The notes beneath the pieces were generated by a model. That model did not search any database. It saw only the letters and a program-made list of their open reading frames with translations, and was not told where the DNA came from. The position numbers were made by a program, and so were the translations under genes. Below are positions 22,803-33,754 of a stretch of 64,000 nucleotides of DNA, piece after piece (the stretch's first letter is position 1; every line of letters starts with the position of its first letter). This DNA comes from Epiperipatus broadwayi (Eukaryota > Onychophora > Udeonychophora > Euonychophora > Peripatidae), in the NCBI GenBank assembly GCA_028023455.1, contig JAQFVV010000071.1:5474650-5538649 (forward strand), written 5' to 3'.

Positions 22803-23790
22803 TTTAAATAATTATCTTAGATTATCCTTAATACCTGCATTAACAGCATCAATTAACTCCACATCTTTTCACTCTAAAACCATCTACAGAACCATTAGAA
22901 ATCAGTGAACATCAAACAGTAGAGCCAATCAAATTTCCAGGCTTTTTTCTGGTTACTGGTTTTTATCATTAAGGACTAGTGAAATGTGAACCTTTATCCA
23001 GTACCCATTTTCATCTTCTTTATACTACTTTGGTTAATGACTTTCTAACACTTTAAGGTTTGAACTTAAGTCAACTTGTTTATTCTTGCCTATATAAATG
23101 GCTCGGGAGAGTGTTAGAAAGAAAAACACAGATAGTTAAAATTAAATTAGAAAGTCATATAGCGCTTTGTCTTGTATACACAATCTTTTGGACAAAAGAT
23201 CAAAAATGCCTACAATGAGTATAAACTCATGTGATTTATATATATATACTTGTTGATTGTTGTAAAATCTACATAGCAATACAAGCAACTGACTTCGGTT
23301 CAAAACTCTTAGAATAGAACTTTCAAATCTTAGCTTGAGTAATAGACTACACATGACTCTATCACCTAATTCCAGTTTATCATAGGTGCAGAGAGATGGG
23401 GAGAGGAATAGATTAGTTATACACAATTCAGTACTTTTCACTGATAAAAGCAACATTGAGAAACTTACACGGGAATTTGATTAGTGCTGTTTGGTATTCA
23501 TTAGTAACATTTACACTGATGTGGATAAGTTAGTAGAAGTCATTTCTGAATTAGTGCTGATAAAAGAGCTTCTGATGACTGGTCTACAGTAGGGTGAAGA
23601 GAGCTAATCTTGGCAGCATATAAGTAAGCATAAGAGAAAGTCAGTACTTTGATGATAGAAAAATATTAAAGTATTAGTTGAAAGTATATATGGAGGAAAA
23701 GTAAAAAAAGTAAACTTAAAGAAAGTTATCACATTTAGCATCAAATTAGTTCTTTGGAAGATGATAGATTATGATAATGATATAGAGGCA
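22803..23790. other. mostly unassigned; possible promoter-like segment near 23090
   Basis: CTATATAAATGGCTCGG at about 23091-23107 looks like a TATA box with downstream GC, and TTTCTAACACT / AGTGTTAGAAAG form an inverted repeat around it (23040-23120). It could be a solo LTR or a small MITE; no partner LTR was found. A 104-residue minus-strand frame at 23142-23456 has no recognisable motif and I do not call it a gene. Confidence 0.3.
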
Positions 23791-23799
23791 TTATTAAAT

Positions 23800-24115
23800 T
23801 AGCATCATTATTTTCCCATTATTCTCAATCCACTGTGAAGTGAACATCTCTCAAGTTTAATCTAGTGTCTTTGATATCTAGTCTCTCTTATCTGCATCAC
23901 AGCAGTGAACTTCTTTATTTCAATGATCCATTTCAGATGGGTCTCTTTTTAGGTCTTTTATAATCTCTTGAGATCAGATTAAAAATTTTAGCTGTCCATT
24001 TTTAGCCCAAATGTATTTCAGTCTCTTGATTCTTTCACTGATGTTAATAATATCTGCTTGTTCTCTCACCCATATACTTTCTTTTCAGTCTCATATTATT
24101 ACACTTATCTCTCCA
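23800..24115 (-). mobile_element. RTE-like LINE, old fragment R6
   Basis: On the minus strand it matches the 3' part of the LINE at 46 kb in reduced form: blocks equivalent to the RDCKRPRKRPH and QWIDNG regions, with a decayed (GAT)n end (ATCATTATTTTCCC near 23803). Many stops. Confidence 0.65.
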
Positions 24116-24596
24116 TCCTTCATTAAATGGTCTGATGTCTGCATTTTGCAGTTCAATGTATATGGAATTAAGGCAGCTTATAAACATCAAAAGTTTAAAG
24201 AATAGGTTGATCTAGTCTATTTCTTCACTCATTGTCAACAGATTATTTATTCACATTCTGAGAGGAAGAGTGGTTTTTTTCATTAATTTGGTATATAGGT
24301 CAATAAATAAAATAACATTTGATAAAATGTAGATAACCATGGCTTAATGGTCATGCTAATTGTTAACATTTAAAATAATTTTACATTGGTTATCTAAATT
24401 TATAGTGATAACTAATATTTACATTAAGTGTGGATTTGTTATATTTTTTAATGTTTCTTCTAAATCTCATAAATATTTATCTTTTGGAGTCATCAGAAGA
24501 ATAAGGAAATAAGCATAATATTGAACTATGTGTGACATTTGAAGCAATATAGTAACTATGGGAATCCCTGTACTTCATCTTAAAAAAAGGGGTAAT
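24116..24596. other. A/T-rich DNA, no recognisable feature
   Basis: Nothing assigned. Confidence 0.45.
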
Positions 24597-24609
24597 ATAA
24601 ATGAATTGT

Positions 24610-24819
24610 TAATATTTACTAAGGCTGTAACCTTTAGGAATAAGCGTCTGAAAAATTCGAAGGTAGGGACCTCTACAGGTCTTAAACACAAGCTTACATT
24701 ATGAAGAAAGAATCCCTCTTTTCTTCATAGCGTAAGCTTGTGTTTAAGACCTGTAGAGGTCCCTACCTTTGAATTTTTCAGACGCTTATTCCTAAAGGTT
24801 ACAGCCTTAGTAAATATTA
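24610..24819. mobile_element. near-perfect 210-bp hairpin element
   Basis: Arms of about 100 bp match almost base for base (TAATATTTACTAAGGCTGTA against TACAGCCTTAGTAAATATTA, GGACCTCTACAGGTC on both sides) around an 11-bp loop at about 24710-24720. A direct repeat ataaatgaattgtta occurs at 24597-24611 and 24852-24866. If it is the target duplication, the insertion carries about 30 bp beyond the right arm. No coding content. High arm identity implies recent origin or gene conversion. Confidence 0.75.
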
Positions 24820-24866
24820 CTTAATATAATAATGTGTGTTTAATAAAATTTATAAATGAATTGTTA

Positions 24867-25615
24867 TGTATCTGGAATGAAAAGAAATTTAACTATTTTT
24901 AAAAAAATACAAAACAATATTAATGATCGTACATCAGACAAAATGTAAAAGAATGTTTAAATAGGCAACTGAAAAGCAAAGTTCTTTCTGTTAGCTTTTA
25001 TAAAGAAATAGTGAAGAAAAACATATTACCCTTCAAACATGCCAATTTCCTAGTAGTTACTATTCAACCTTCTTTTCATTCTTATTTTATTATTACTTAA
25101 GAATACTGAGAAATCGCATGACCAATTTCACTTGATCTTAGCTTATATCTTGCTATTCATTAGAAAATTCTTCTCTCTTCCTAGTTTTAAACTTTAGTAA
25201 TTAATAGAAGCCAGATGGCAGTGATTAACAAATCTCTATCTAGTACTATCCTATCTACTAAAATCTCCATATTAGTTTTTCACTTATGGTGTTCATCAAT
25301 GTGTGGTTTCTGACATAAATTAGTGCCATAATGTCCTTCCATGATTATATGAAATTATTTAAATATATATTTCTAATTTATTCATATATGCAATTTCTTT
25401 TTTATTTTTAAATACCTGAATTATTTATATACACAGCATAGTCCCTCATAAGTGCATTCTTTAATCCAGAATATAACTAGTAATTTTTTATTTTTTTATT
25501 ATATAATATTTTTAAAAATTGTATGCAAATAAAATATCGTGGATACAGAGGGATACTGTACTGCAAATTATTTAAATATTTTAAGTATGCAATGAATAAA
25601 TAAATAGATAAAAGG
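24867..25615. other. A/T-rich DNA with a weak family B-like segment
   Basis: About 25200-25330 (GCCAGATGGCAGTGATTAAC, TCTCTATCTAGTACTATCC) resembles the diverged family B relative at 48.0 kb. The rest is unassigned. Confidence 0.35.
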
Positions 25616-25759
25616 TCTAAGTATGTCCAATCTTTTGGTGTCTCTTGGCCACATTGGATAATTAAAAAAAAAGAATTTTCTTGGGCCACACATTAAAAAC
25701 ACAATTATTTCTGAAATCTGATAAGTAAAAAATTGGTCCACACATAATTTTGATGCAGT

Positions 25760-25850
25760 TGGTAGAACTTGGGATCCAGGATCAATTCTGAACTCAAACT
25801 TCTTATGAACTCCTGAACAATAAAGCCATCTGCATTTTTTAATGATATCC
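25760..25850 (+). mobile_element. SINE S2, 3' part
   Basis: GGATCAATTCTGAACTCAAA followed by CTTATGAACTCCTGAACAAT and AAAGCC, the conserved S2 3' segment. Confidence 0.65.
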
Positions 25851-25944
25851 ATGACCATAGATAGGCAAAATAGTCATCACATAAAAAATCTAATTATGCA
25901 GTAATCCCTTCAGAGAGTTTTTAATTGTAAAGCAGGTTCCAAGT

Positions 25945-26305
25945 TTATAAGACCACTCAAAGAAGTATGAAGAGATGCATGTTAAGAGTAACAAAAAGAG
26001 ATCAAAATGCAATATATGGGTAAGAGAACAAACAGGTGTTAGTGACCTCATTGAAAAAATTCAAAGACTGAAGTGGAGATGGGCTAAACATGTTGCTAGA
26101 AGAGATGATAATAGATGGACAATTGAAATCTTAAACTGGATTCCAAGAGATTGTAAAAGACCCAGAAAGAGACCACATGTGAGATGGATGAAATAAGAAA
26201 GTGTGCAGGGGTGATGTGGGGCAGAAAAGCTAAAGATAGGAGATGGATTGAACTTGGAGAGACCTTCATCATGCAGTGGATTGATAATGATTGATGATGA
26301 TGACG
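25945..26305 (+). mobile_element. RTE-like LINE, 3' fragment R3
   Basis: Encodes the same C-terminal stretch as the 46-kb copy: REQTGVSDLIEKIQRLKWRW, ARRDDNRWTIEILNWIPRD. A base loss after HVRWMK breaks the frame. Ends GATTGATGATGATGACG. 5'-truncated. Confidence 0.85.
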
Positions 26306-26470
26306 TTGACTTGAGAACGGCATATATTTATTTTAGTCACATTGAAAAAGGTAATCATATAAAAAACTTACAGAATGTTTTTTGAGTAAGTTAATGATTT
26401 TGTGTTGGCCGCATTCATAACTATCCTGGGCCGCATACGGAGCTGCATGACACAGATTCGACAACCCTAG

Positions 26471-27458
26471 ATATTTATGTATATTAAATAGTAGGAATTT
26501 TGCCTTGTATTATACATTACTATCTTTAGAATGCTTAATAATCAATCGTTCGTCTATTATGCCTGCCAAGATTCATTTTTGATGATAAATATGTACTAAA
26601 TTCCCTAAAGGTTAAATAATTTTAAAATTCAGTCTCCACGTTTTTTTTAAAAATATAATTAAATGAATCAATAGTTTTTGAATAATAAAGAATGTTTTGA
26701 AGTTTGTTAAATTTTTTTTTAAAAAAAGTGCGTAGTGTATTGCATTTAAAACAATTTTTATGTAAATTTTTATATTCATCACTATTTTGTAGCTCAAGAG
26801 AAACCTCCAACTTGAGAAAATAATTGTTGATTTATTGATAATTTAGCTATGTAGCAATTCATTATTAATAACACACAGACGGCGAAACATCAATTTCTAA
26901 TGTTAGCTTTTCTTTTTTAAAAATAAAAAAGCTAATGAAGTGAAACTTTTGTGTAATCTTTTTCTTCTTACACATATTTTCTGTAAATTATATAAGAATG
27001 GTTCTCTATGGAATAAATTGGTCGGGCTTTTTGTGTGTGTGCAGGTATAATTTTTTTTTAAAAATATATATATATTGATAGATAGGTTTATTATTAATGC
27101 AATAAAACCGTTGAAGTGTATTTTTCTTTAATATTTAGACTATTATTACTTTTTATAAACAAAAAAAAAAGTTTATTACGCAAACAGAAACTAATTTAAT
27201 ATTAGAAAGATAATTACATAAATCGTTCGTAAGTGAAGCGGAAAATTTCTTTTCGACATAAAAATTTAAATATAGTAAAACACTATTGTAAGTGACTGCA
27301 TATATTACGTCAACTTTTTAATTTATCCAATCTTCTATTACAGTATTTTTATAATTTAAAATTTATTAATCTTACCAGATTACATTGTTTGGTTCAATTT
27401 TTGTTTTGCAACAAATGCAGCGTTTTAAAAATAAAATTGAATGTGTAATTAGACACAA
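26471..27458. other. A/T-rich DNA, no recognisable feature
   Basis: Several frames of about 60 residues occur by chance. No motif or splice structure could be supported. Confidence 0.45.
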
Positions 27459-27470
27459 CAATAAGCTGTT

Positions 27471-27566
27471 GTCAAGCGTTGGTGGCCTAGCGGTTAGCAG
27501 CTGGCTTCCAAGCAGCTGGTCCGGGTTCGCTTACCGGTCAACGCATTTGACATATGAAAAAAAAAC
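27471..27566 (+). mobile_element. tRNA-derived SINE S1, copy 3
   Basis: Starts GTCAAGCGTTGGTGGCCTAG, with A box TGGCCTAGCGGTTAGC and B box GGTTCGCTTACC, closing with GGTCAACGCATTTGACATAT and an A9 tail. Flanks caataagctgtt (27459-27470) and caataggctgtt (27567-27578) form a 12-bp target duplication with one change. The start and end (GTCAAGCGTTG / CAACGCATTTGAC) are complementary like an acceptor stem. Confidence 0.9.
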
Positions 27567-27578
27567 CAATAGGCTGTT

Positions 27579-28149
27579 CTTTTAAACTAAGTTTCCCTTG
27601 TTTCTGAATGCAAAACATCCCATCGTATCTTAAGATTTACCACTAATGTAGTACATATATAAGTTTAAAAAGAATCAAATAATTTGCTGCAGAGCAAAAG
27701 AAGAGAACATTGGTGCAAGATTGTGCAGGTATAATCACGTGTTTAGGATTCCAATTTTAATATAAATGCATATAGACTATTTTTAAACAAAATATAGCCA
27801 AATATGTATTAACAGTTTTGTTATAAATTCTACAAAAAATATTAAACCTTTAAATTATATTAAAAATCCAAAGAGAAGACAAATCTATGAAACATATTAC
27901 ACTAAACATAACTTAAATAATTGTATGAATATTTATGAAACTTCGATATATTTAGTTAACAAAAATGTTCAATTGGAAATTAATGGAAAAATATGTAAGG
28001 CAATATGTATAAAGTTGTATAATACACATATTAATTGTTTTGTATATTGTTATGTTATATTGCCTTTTTTTTTTTTTTTTAATTTTATTGGGTCTTTATA
28101 TGAAAGTTGTATTCTAGTTTACTAATATTTTATTTTTGTTATTGTTGTT
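27579..28149. other. A/T-rich DNA, no recognisable feature
   Basis: Nothing assigned. Confidence 0.45.
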
Positions 28150-28270
28150 GTTTTACTTCGATTATGGAACACTAGATGGTACTGTATATGTAATAATTTG
28201 TTAATGTAATAATAGATTATTAATATTTGACAAGGGTAGTAAACCGTGTGCCAAAAAGAGCTTTTTATGT
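28150..28270. mobile_element. family F element, partial copy 2
   Basis: ATGTAATAATAGATTATTAA, TATTTGACAAGGGTAGTAAA and GTGCCAAAAAGAGCTTTT parallel the right half of the hairpin at 18.0-18.1 kb. Confidence 0.45.
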
Positions 28271-28599
28271 ATGATATATATATATTAGCTGTTTTATATG
28301 ATTATTTTTTGTTGTAATTAATATGAAGTAACAGCATATTGGAATTCATTATTTCCATTTTTGATAATATGCTACATTTTATTAATTTCACCAACAATCT
28401 ATATAATGTTTAGATATAAAATGTTTATACATTTATAACAATGCTGCTTATGTAAAGGTTTATTAAGAATGGATGTTTGTGTATTATCCTGTCTGCCAAA
28501 CTTGGCAACCATATTTTTTGAATTATATGGTTTCAGTGGCATACAATAAATACTTAAAATAACATGGCTGAAAAGAAGCAATTGTATTTCATATTTACA

Positions 28600-29175
28600 G
28601 TTTGATGATGATGATGATTATTATTATTATTATTGTTATTGTTGTTGTTTTTATTATTATTATTATTATCATCATCATCATCACGTTTCAAAGGTAACTT
28701 TATTCAAAAACAAGTGGTTACATTGGTTGTTGATTATATATAGTGTTATACATAGGTTTACACAGTTATTACATTACAGTATCTATGTTTGATTAGAGTC
28801 TCGTTGTACTTCTGATTTCCATGTGTGCCTTGTTCCCTGTATTTGACTCTTCATGTTCCATCCTGTTACTTCCTGCTTGTATCATTTTTGCAACATTGAA
28901 TTTTATGTTTGCCTTTGCCCTTTTCTATTATATCCTTTATTATAAAGTGGCCTGAATTTTAAAAAGAGACTACATTGCTGCAAAGATATCAGGTGGTGCA
29001 ATAATGCTGTCTCTTTCCCTTTTTTTTGCAATTTGTTTTTATAGGTGTTAGGGTGCCTTCTCGTGTTGTTTCCCATTGTAAAAGTGCATCTGGTACATCA
29101 TAATACATATAGGCTGAAAGTGGCTGCCCTTATGGTGGGTATTCCATTATTTTTGAATGTTTGTAGTATCTCATC
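28600..29175 (-). mobile_element. 3' end of retroelement family E, copy 2
   Basis: Minus-strand end AATAAAGTTACCTTTGAAAC, then (GAT)n/(ATA)n tail at 28600-28683, as in copy 1. The 500 bp upstream is less A/T-rich and gives broken peptide in shifting frames (for example NGIPTIRAATFSLYV, then VPDALLQWETTREGTLT), which looks like a decayed coding end. I do not recognise the family. A TTA/TTG microsatellite abuts it at 29200-29280. Confidence 0.5.
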
Positions 29176-29199
29176 TGTTGTGGTTCCATTTTTCCTATC

Positions 29200-29280
29200 A
29201 TTATTATTATTACTATTATTATTATTGTTATTATTGTTAATGTTGTTGTTATTGTTATTGTTGTTATTATTATTATTATT
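29200..29280. repeat. TTA/TTG microsatellite
   Basis: Mixed (TTA)n(TTG)n tract. The poly-Leu frame across it is an artefact. Confidence 0.9.
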
Positions 29281-29488
29281 TTTAAAAAAAGAAAAATTTA
29301 TGCAAAAATTATTTTTAATATTTTCATTTTATTTATTAATATTTTTTGTATTAACTCAACTTAGTAATATAAACATTTAAAACAATATAACAAATGTAAA
29401 TAAAAAAAAATATATGAAACCTGTTATGCATTATTTATAAACTAGGGTAATTGAGGTTTATTCATATCTGCAGCCTGAAATTACTAAT

Positions 29489-30330
29489 GGCCTTCAAATG
29501 AATATTTTTCTTTGCATAGTTGATGCCACATAAATTCAGCTAAATAAGAATCCAAGTGCTTTGTGTGGTTTTCTGGTATTTTTGTTTCACCATTAGGCCA
29601 GATCCCACAGTTTTTTCATGTTTTGCTTATGCACACTGGTAATTGGATCAACAAAGTTATAGTGGTGATTTATTTCCAAATAAATTTCTTTATTTCTTAA
29701 TTTCTCATTTATATAGGTCTTCCCACGGTCTGAATAATTAGCAGATCCATCTGCAACATTTTCTTTTATTACATCCATAAGATTCTATCTTGATTAGGAT
29801 CATTGAAGCACTGATTGGTCTTTCTTCACAAGCCACTGAATAATTGCTGCTTTAGCAATATTCCCCCTGTTGATTTTTTTTGCTTGGTGAAAAGTTTTAT
29901 TGATTTCCACTATTTCATCACACCTTTCGATTTTGCATGAGGCTTGAGATAAATGGCTAAGTGTTCACATTTCTCTGAGGTAATTGTTCCAATCAATGAC
30001 TATCTTATTGGACAAATTTAATTGTTCTTTTCCCCATTCAGTTAACTTTAAATCTTTAGACCAGCTATAAGTAAATGTGAGTGCAGTCAGAAATGTAATT
30101 TTGTAGCCCTCTAACCACTTTTCTTTTCCAATGGATATTCCGTTAAAACATGTGTTGACATTGCATTGCCATTGACTTATTTCCATATTGTGCCCATTAA
30201 CACAGACTTTTCAGGAGAGCAGGATCCCATTCCTTTGGAAGTACTCCACTTCATGATGTTCTGTTTGAGAAAGATCCCAAATTTTCAGGATTTTGCCAAA
30301 ACAATAGTAACAAAAAGAAATTCACCAACT
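29489..30330 (-). pseudogene. Merlin-type DNA transposase, broken
   Basis: The minus strand carries the order typical of Merlin/IS1595-type transposases: a C..GH......WQC...TC zinc-binding segment (VNGHNMEISQWQC), GKEKWLEGYK, TYSWSKDLKLTEW, LSNKIVIDWNNYLREM, then ADGSANYSD, YNFVDPITSVHKQNMKKLW and, after a frame change at about 29592, DSYLAEFMWHQLC. The VDP.T..H.Q..E..W-like block near the third catalytic residue is diagnostic. At least one stop after WDLA and frameshifts between 29778 and 29965 make it inactive. Terminal repeats were not located, so only the gene remnant is annotated. Confidence 0.85.
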
Positions 30331-30344
30331 TTAAACAAAGTATG

Positions 30345-31255
30345 ACAATGCTACAAGCATGTTGACATTTAGATATAAACTCAATGCACTTCCCACAAGG
30401 CAATTTTGGACTGCAGAGAGTTCAAAAACACTGCTCCAACATGTGCCCTCTGTGGTGAAGATGAAGAGACAATGGACCATATATTCTCTCACTGCAAGAA
30501 ATTCATGGATCTTGAAATAAGATTGGGTTCTAGTGTCTGGTCAGGATGTGCCTCAATACTGGATATGTGTAAAGCAATGAGGAGTGGCAATCCAGATGGC
30601 CATCATAATACTATTCACAAAATGACTCACCAGGTGTCACATCGTATTCCAATCTAACAAAAAGTCCATGAACTCAGGTGTAATTTAAGAACTAGAGATC
30701 ACCTAATGGCCTTGGCCAAACTGTTCTCTGATACCTGGGAGCAGATGGCTCTAGACCATATATCAAATATTACTACAAAAATCCTGTCCAAACTATAAAA
30801 ATGGATGTTGAAGCTGTATCATGCTGTAGTAATTTGGGGTACCCATGAATGGTGGCCTAAATGCACCACTGTGGTTAACAAAATTGCGGAAATCAGTAGG
30901 TCCTTTACATTTTCAGATTCATGTCTGCAAGGGATGACAATGCACCTACAATGCAAATTGTGATGTGGTGCATCTGACAAACCTTGTTTTTAATCATCCA
31001 ATAGCCAGGGTGCCATAAATAAATCAGTCTAGCTGTACAATAATTGACGATTGGGGATCCCATGGAATCTAGTGAACACCACAGGGGTGTGCCAGTGCAG
31101 ACAAAAGCACAGGACTGAATAGGACCAGGTCTCTTGTGTGGGCAGAGCAATGCAGTGGGACACCTGTGAATCTTTAATTTCAAGTAATATTATGTACCAT
31201 AATTCATGTAAACTTCCAAAATAAATTTATTTCTTAATAAATAAATAAATAAATT
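30345..31255 (+). mobile_element. non-LTR retrotransposon 3' end (Jockey/CR1/I-like)
   Basis: Begins with a RYKLNALPTRQFW-like stretch and encodes CALCGEDEETMDHIFSHC, the C-terminal CCHC-type zinc segment (zf-RVT) found after the reverse transcriptase of many LINEs. The frame shifts between 30395 and 30410 and stops after SHRIPI. The following 550 bp is less A/T-rich, has stops, and ends in AATAAATAAATAAATAAA, a tandem tail at 31225-31250. The RT domain is absent. Clade cannot be fixed from this end alone. Confidence 0.75.
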
Positions 31256-31658
31256 GAAATAAATCTTCTGAATAAATGATTTATTGATTTTTTTTTTTAA
31301 AACTTAACAACTAATGCAAATTTGATAAAATAAAATTGAAAAAAAAAAAACCAAACAAATTCTTGAAAGGGCTACTGAAACTGTATAATTAAAAAAAAAA
31401 AAGCTGCCAAGCTTTGTAGACAGGATAATACACAAATAACTAAGAAAGCCAATATAACAATGTCAAAGTCATACATTTCATTATTTTTTTTAAAAAAAAA
31501 AAAGAAATACGAATTTAAGCATTTAATTTTTTTCAAAATTTAAATTTAAAATAATTAATTTTAAACAAAATTAAAACAGACAACTAAAAATAAATTTAAA
31601 AATTTTATAAAATTCATTGTTATCCTTTTCATTTGTTATTTGTAATAAATTGTCAATC
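31256..31658. other. A/T-rich DNA with A runs
   Basis: Multiple A10-A13 runs. Nothing else. Confidence 0.5.
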
Positions 31659-31810
31659 ATTTCTAACATTGGCTAAAGAAAAAGTTTCTTCTATATATTC
31701 ATTTTTATTAAACATAGCTGAGTGTGTTTTCAGCTTGGAAATTAAGCTTAGCTATGTTCAATAAAATAAATATATATAATAAACCTTTTCTTTAGCCAAT
31801 GTTAGAAATG
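31659..31810. mobile_element. hairpin element (about 150 bp)
   Basis: ATTTCTAACATTGGCTAAAG on the left and CTTTAGCCAATGTTAGAAAT on the right are perfect inverses. The inner arms (TTAAACATAGCTGAG / GCTTAGCTATGTTCAA) also pair. MITE-like. Confidence 0.7.
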
Positions 31811-32420
31811 TTTTGACTAATTATTAAAAAAAAATTTAATATATGTAACCAGGCTTTTATTCTTTATTGGAACCTTATCAAAATATTTCCACTTTTATAA
31901 TTGCATGACTAACTTATTCTACAGCCTCCAACCCAATGGCTATTATTTGCAACATACTATTATAAATGCAATTAGTAAAATATGTATATAGACCTAATAA
32001 AATTAATCTTATTCAAAGTTGTATCCAAGAATGTTCACATATTGTTAATACTATATTGTTCCATGGTTAAACTTTAAATTTTTTTTCTTTCAATCCTTGC
32101 TACAGAGTAACATTTTATTATTTCTTACAATGCTAACGATCAAAACAACATTATGGACAAATTTTTTAAAATTGAAATTTAACCATTGTATCCCTACTGA
32201 TGACATTATTGTTCCTTTGGATATAATTTATTCCCTTGCATCTATCTTTAGGGGGGGAGTTCTTTTCTGTTCATTTGACATCAAAAACTAGAAGTAAAAT
32301 AATATTGTTTTATTAATTTAAAAAAAAATCTCAAGATGTCAGCATTAAACAGATAAACTTATTACAAATGACCAGATGCCAAAACTTATTACAAATGACC
32401 AGATGCCACATCTGCAACAT
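31811..32420. other. A/T-rich DNA with a 27-bp tandem duplication
   Basis: AACTTATTACAAATGACCAG followed by ATGCCA is duplicated at about 32354-32407. A G8 run lies at 32252. Otherwise nothing. Confidence 0.5.
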
Positions 32421-32574
32421 CACTGATAAATAGTTTCTTGTTCTTTTTGCACGAGAGCACTTAAGAGAACTTTTGAACATATTCATTCTTTTGTTTCAAT
32501 TTTGAAAATGGCAGCTTACGTTTTTTGTAATTTGTTTACATATGTATGATTTTTTTCACAAAATATTTGTGCAA

Positions 32575-32775
32575 TATGTATCATTTTAAAATAATAATGT
32601 GAAAAGAGGGATTTGAATTTAAGATTTTTCAATCTATATTTATCTCCACTCCATCTCAAACAACCGAGACAAATGACTACATTCATGTGAAAAAATAGAT
32701 GATCGCCAATATCTGTATTTCATGCATAACCAGCATTCATCAGTTGGCCCAGATTAGATTCAGATTTTATTTGAA
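32575..32775 (-). mobile_element. hammerhead repeat family C, diverged copy
   Basis: Read on the minus strand: hammerhead, about 100 bp, then TTCAAATCCCTC, the B-box-like motif that follows the hammerhead in other copies. Upstream sequence differs from the 61-kb copies, so this is a separate subfamily. Confidence 0.65.
32698..32766 (-). ncRNA. hammerhead ribozyme, family C subfamily, core intact
   Basis: Minus strand: GCCAA - CTGATGA - ATGC loop GCAT - GAAA - TACAGAT - A - TTGGC. All invariant core bases are present. Stem I is GCCAA/TTGGC where other copies have ACCAA/TTGGT. The first stem II pair is A-T where the consensus has G-C. Both changes keep pairing. Stem III is minimal (AT/AT with a small loop). 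The predicted cleavage site follows the ATA triplet. Best candidate for a folding ribozyme in the window. Confidence 0.8.
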
Positions 32776-33337
32776 AATATTTCTTTTAGAAGAAAAGTCA
32801 AGAAATAATTAATATATAGATGCAACTTGTAATTAGTTGAAAGAGAATCCTTTCATTTGGATAGCAGCATGTTGTCATTTTTAAAAATGTATAAATAAAA
32901 TTTTAAATAATATTTCATTAGCTTTAAATGATTTAAGCAATAATTCATTTGGGTTTTTCAAACTGAATAAAAACACTTCTAGTTTTTTAATTTAATATTT
33001 TTAGCGGCAATGCAGTAATCATTTAATGAGAAAAAAGTTATTGTTCTTATTAAATCCTATCTATTTCAGTTGTATATTGTTCTTTCTATATTTGCAAAGT
33101 TGAAATAATATTGTTAAGAATAATTTATATTATATAGTAAAGAATAATAATAAATTTTATCAAATAAAAAGTTGGAAATTTAATCTAATCAGCTGTCAAG
33201 GGGTTTAAAAAATATAAACAGTTTAAAAATTAAGTGTTCTTTCTGTTTTTTGTTTACAGCATTTTTGTGGTGCAGTATAGTGGTGCTTTAATCATTTAGC
33301 TTATATTTATCCTCTTGCACCTATTTTGTGGTCTGGG

Positions 33338-33396
33338 CCAACTGATAAGTGGGTTCAGCATTAAATGTACAATTTGGGATCATAGATCTTTTTCGC
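33338..33396 (+). ncRNA. hammerhead relic, family C
   Basis: GGTCTGGGCCAACTGATAAG keeps the 5' arm but the core is CTGATAA, and GAAA is replaced by TAAA. Inactive relic. Confidence 0.5.
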
Positions 33397-33653
33397 ATCT
33401 TTGGTCATGTGTTTATGGTTACATCTCTCCACAATGTGTTTAAAGCAAATAATAATCAATCTTACCTTGTGTGAGAGTAGTGTAGTAAAAATTGTACCAT
33501 AGAAATATTATTCATTAGAATAATCTCTAGTCTAATGAATGACTAATAAAAATTATTAATAAAAGCTATTGTCTTGATTATGTATTTTAGTTTATTAATT
33601 TTTTTTTCTATATTTGAAAAATTGAAATTATTATTTTTAAAAATCATTTTCAT

Positions 33654-33754
33654 GTCAAGCATTGGTGGCCTAGTGGTTAGCATAGCTGCCTTTCAAGCAA
33701 CTGACCTGAGTTCGCTTCCCAGTCAATGCATTTGACATATAAAAAAAAAAAAAA
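33654..33754 (+). mobile_element. tRNA-derived SINE S1, copy 4
   Basis: GTCAAGCATTGGTGGCCTAG start, A box TGGCCTAGTGGTTAGC, B box AGTTCGCTTCCC, end TTTGACATAT and an A14 tail. Flanks AAATCATTTTCAT and AAAATTCATTTGT partly match as a target duplication. Confidence 0.85.

Larger units (their letters stand above)
25616..26470. mobile_element. possible old hAT-like element containing nested insertions
   Basis: Left CTAAGTATGTCCAATCTTTT with CTTGGCCACATTGG, and right GGGCCGCATACGGAGCTGCA ending GATTCGACAACCCTAG, look like diverged inverted ends of a hAT-type element (TIRs like CTAGGGTTGTCGAATCT). An S2 SINE (25760-25850) and an RTE fragment (25945-26305) lie inside. No clean 8-bp duplication was found, so this is tentative. 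Confidence 0.35.

Noticed and set aside
23142-23456. 104-residue minus-strand frame as a gene
   Set aside because: No recognisable motif, no homologous neighbour, A/T-driven composition and no promoter or splice evidence.
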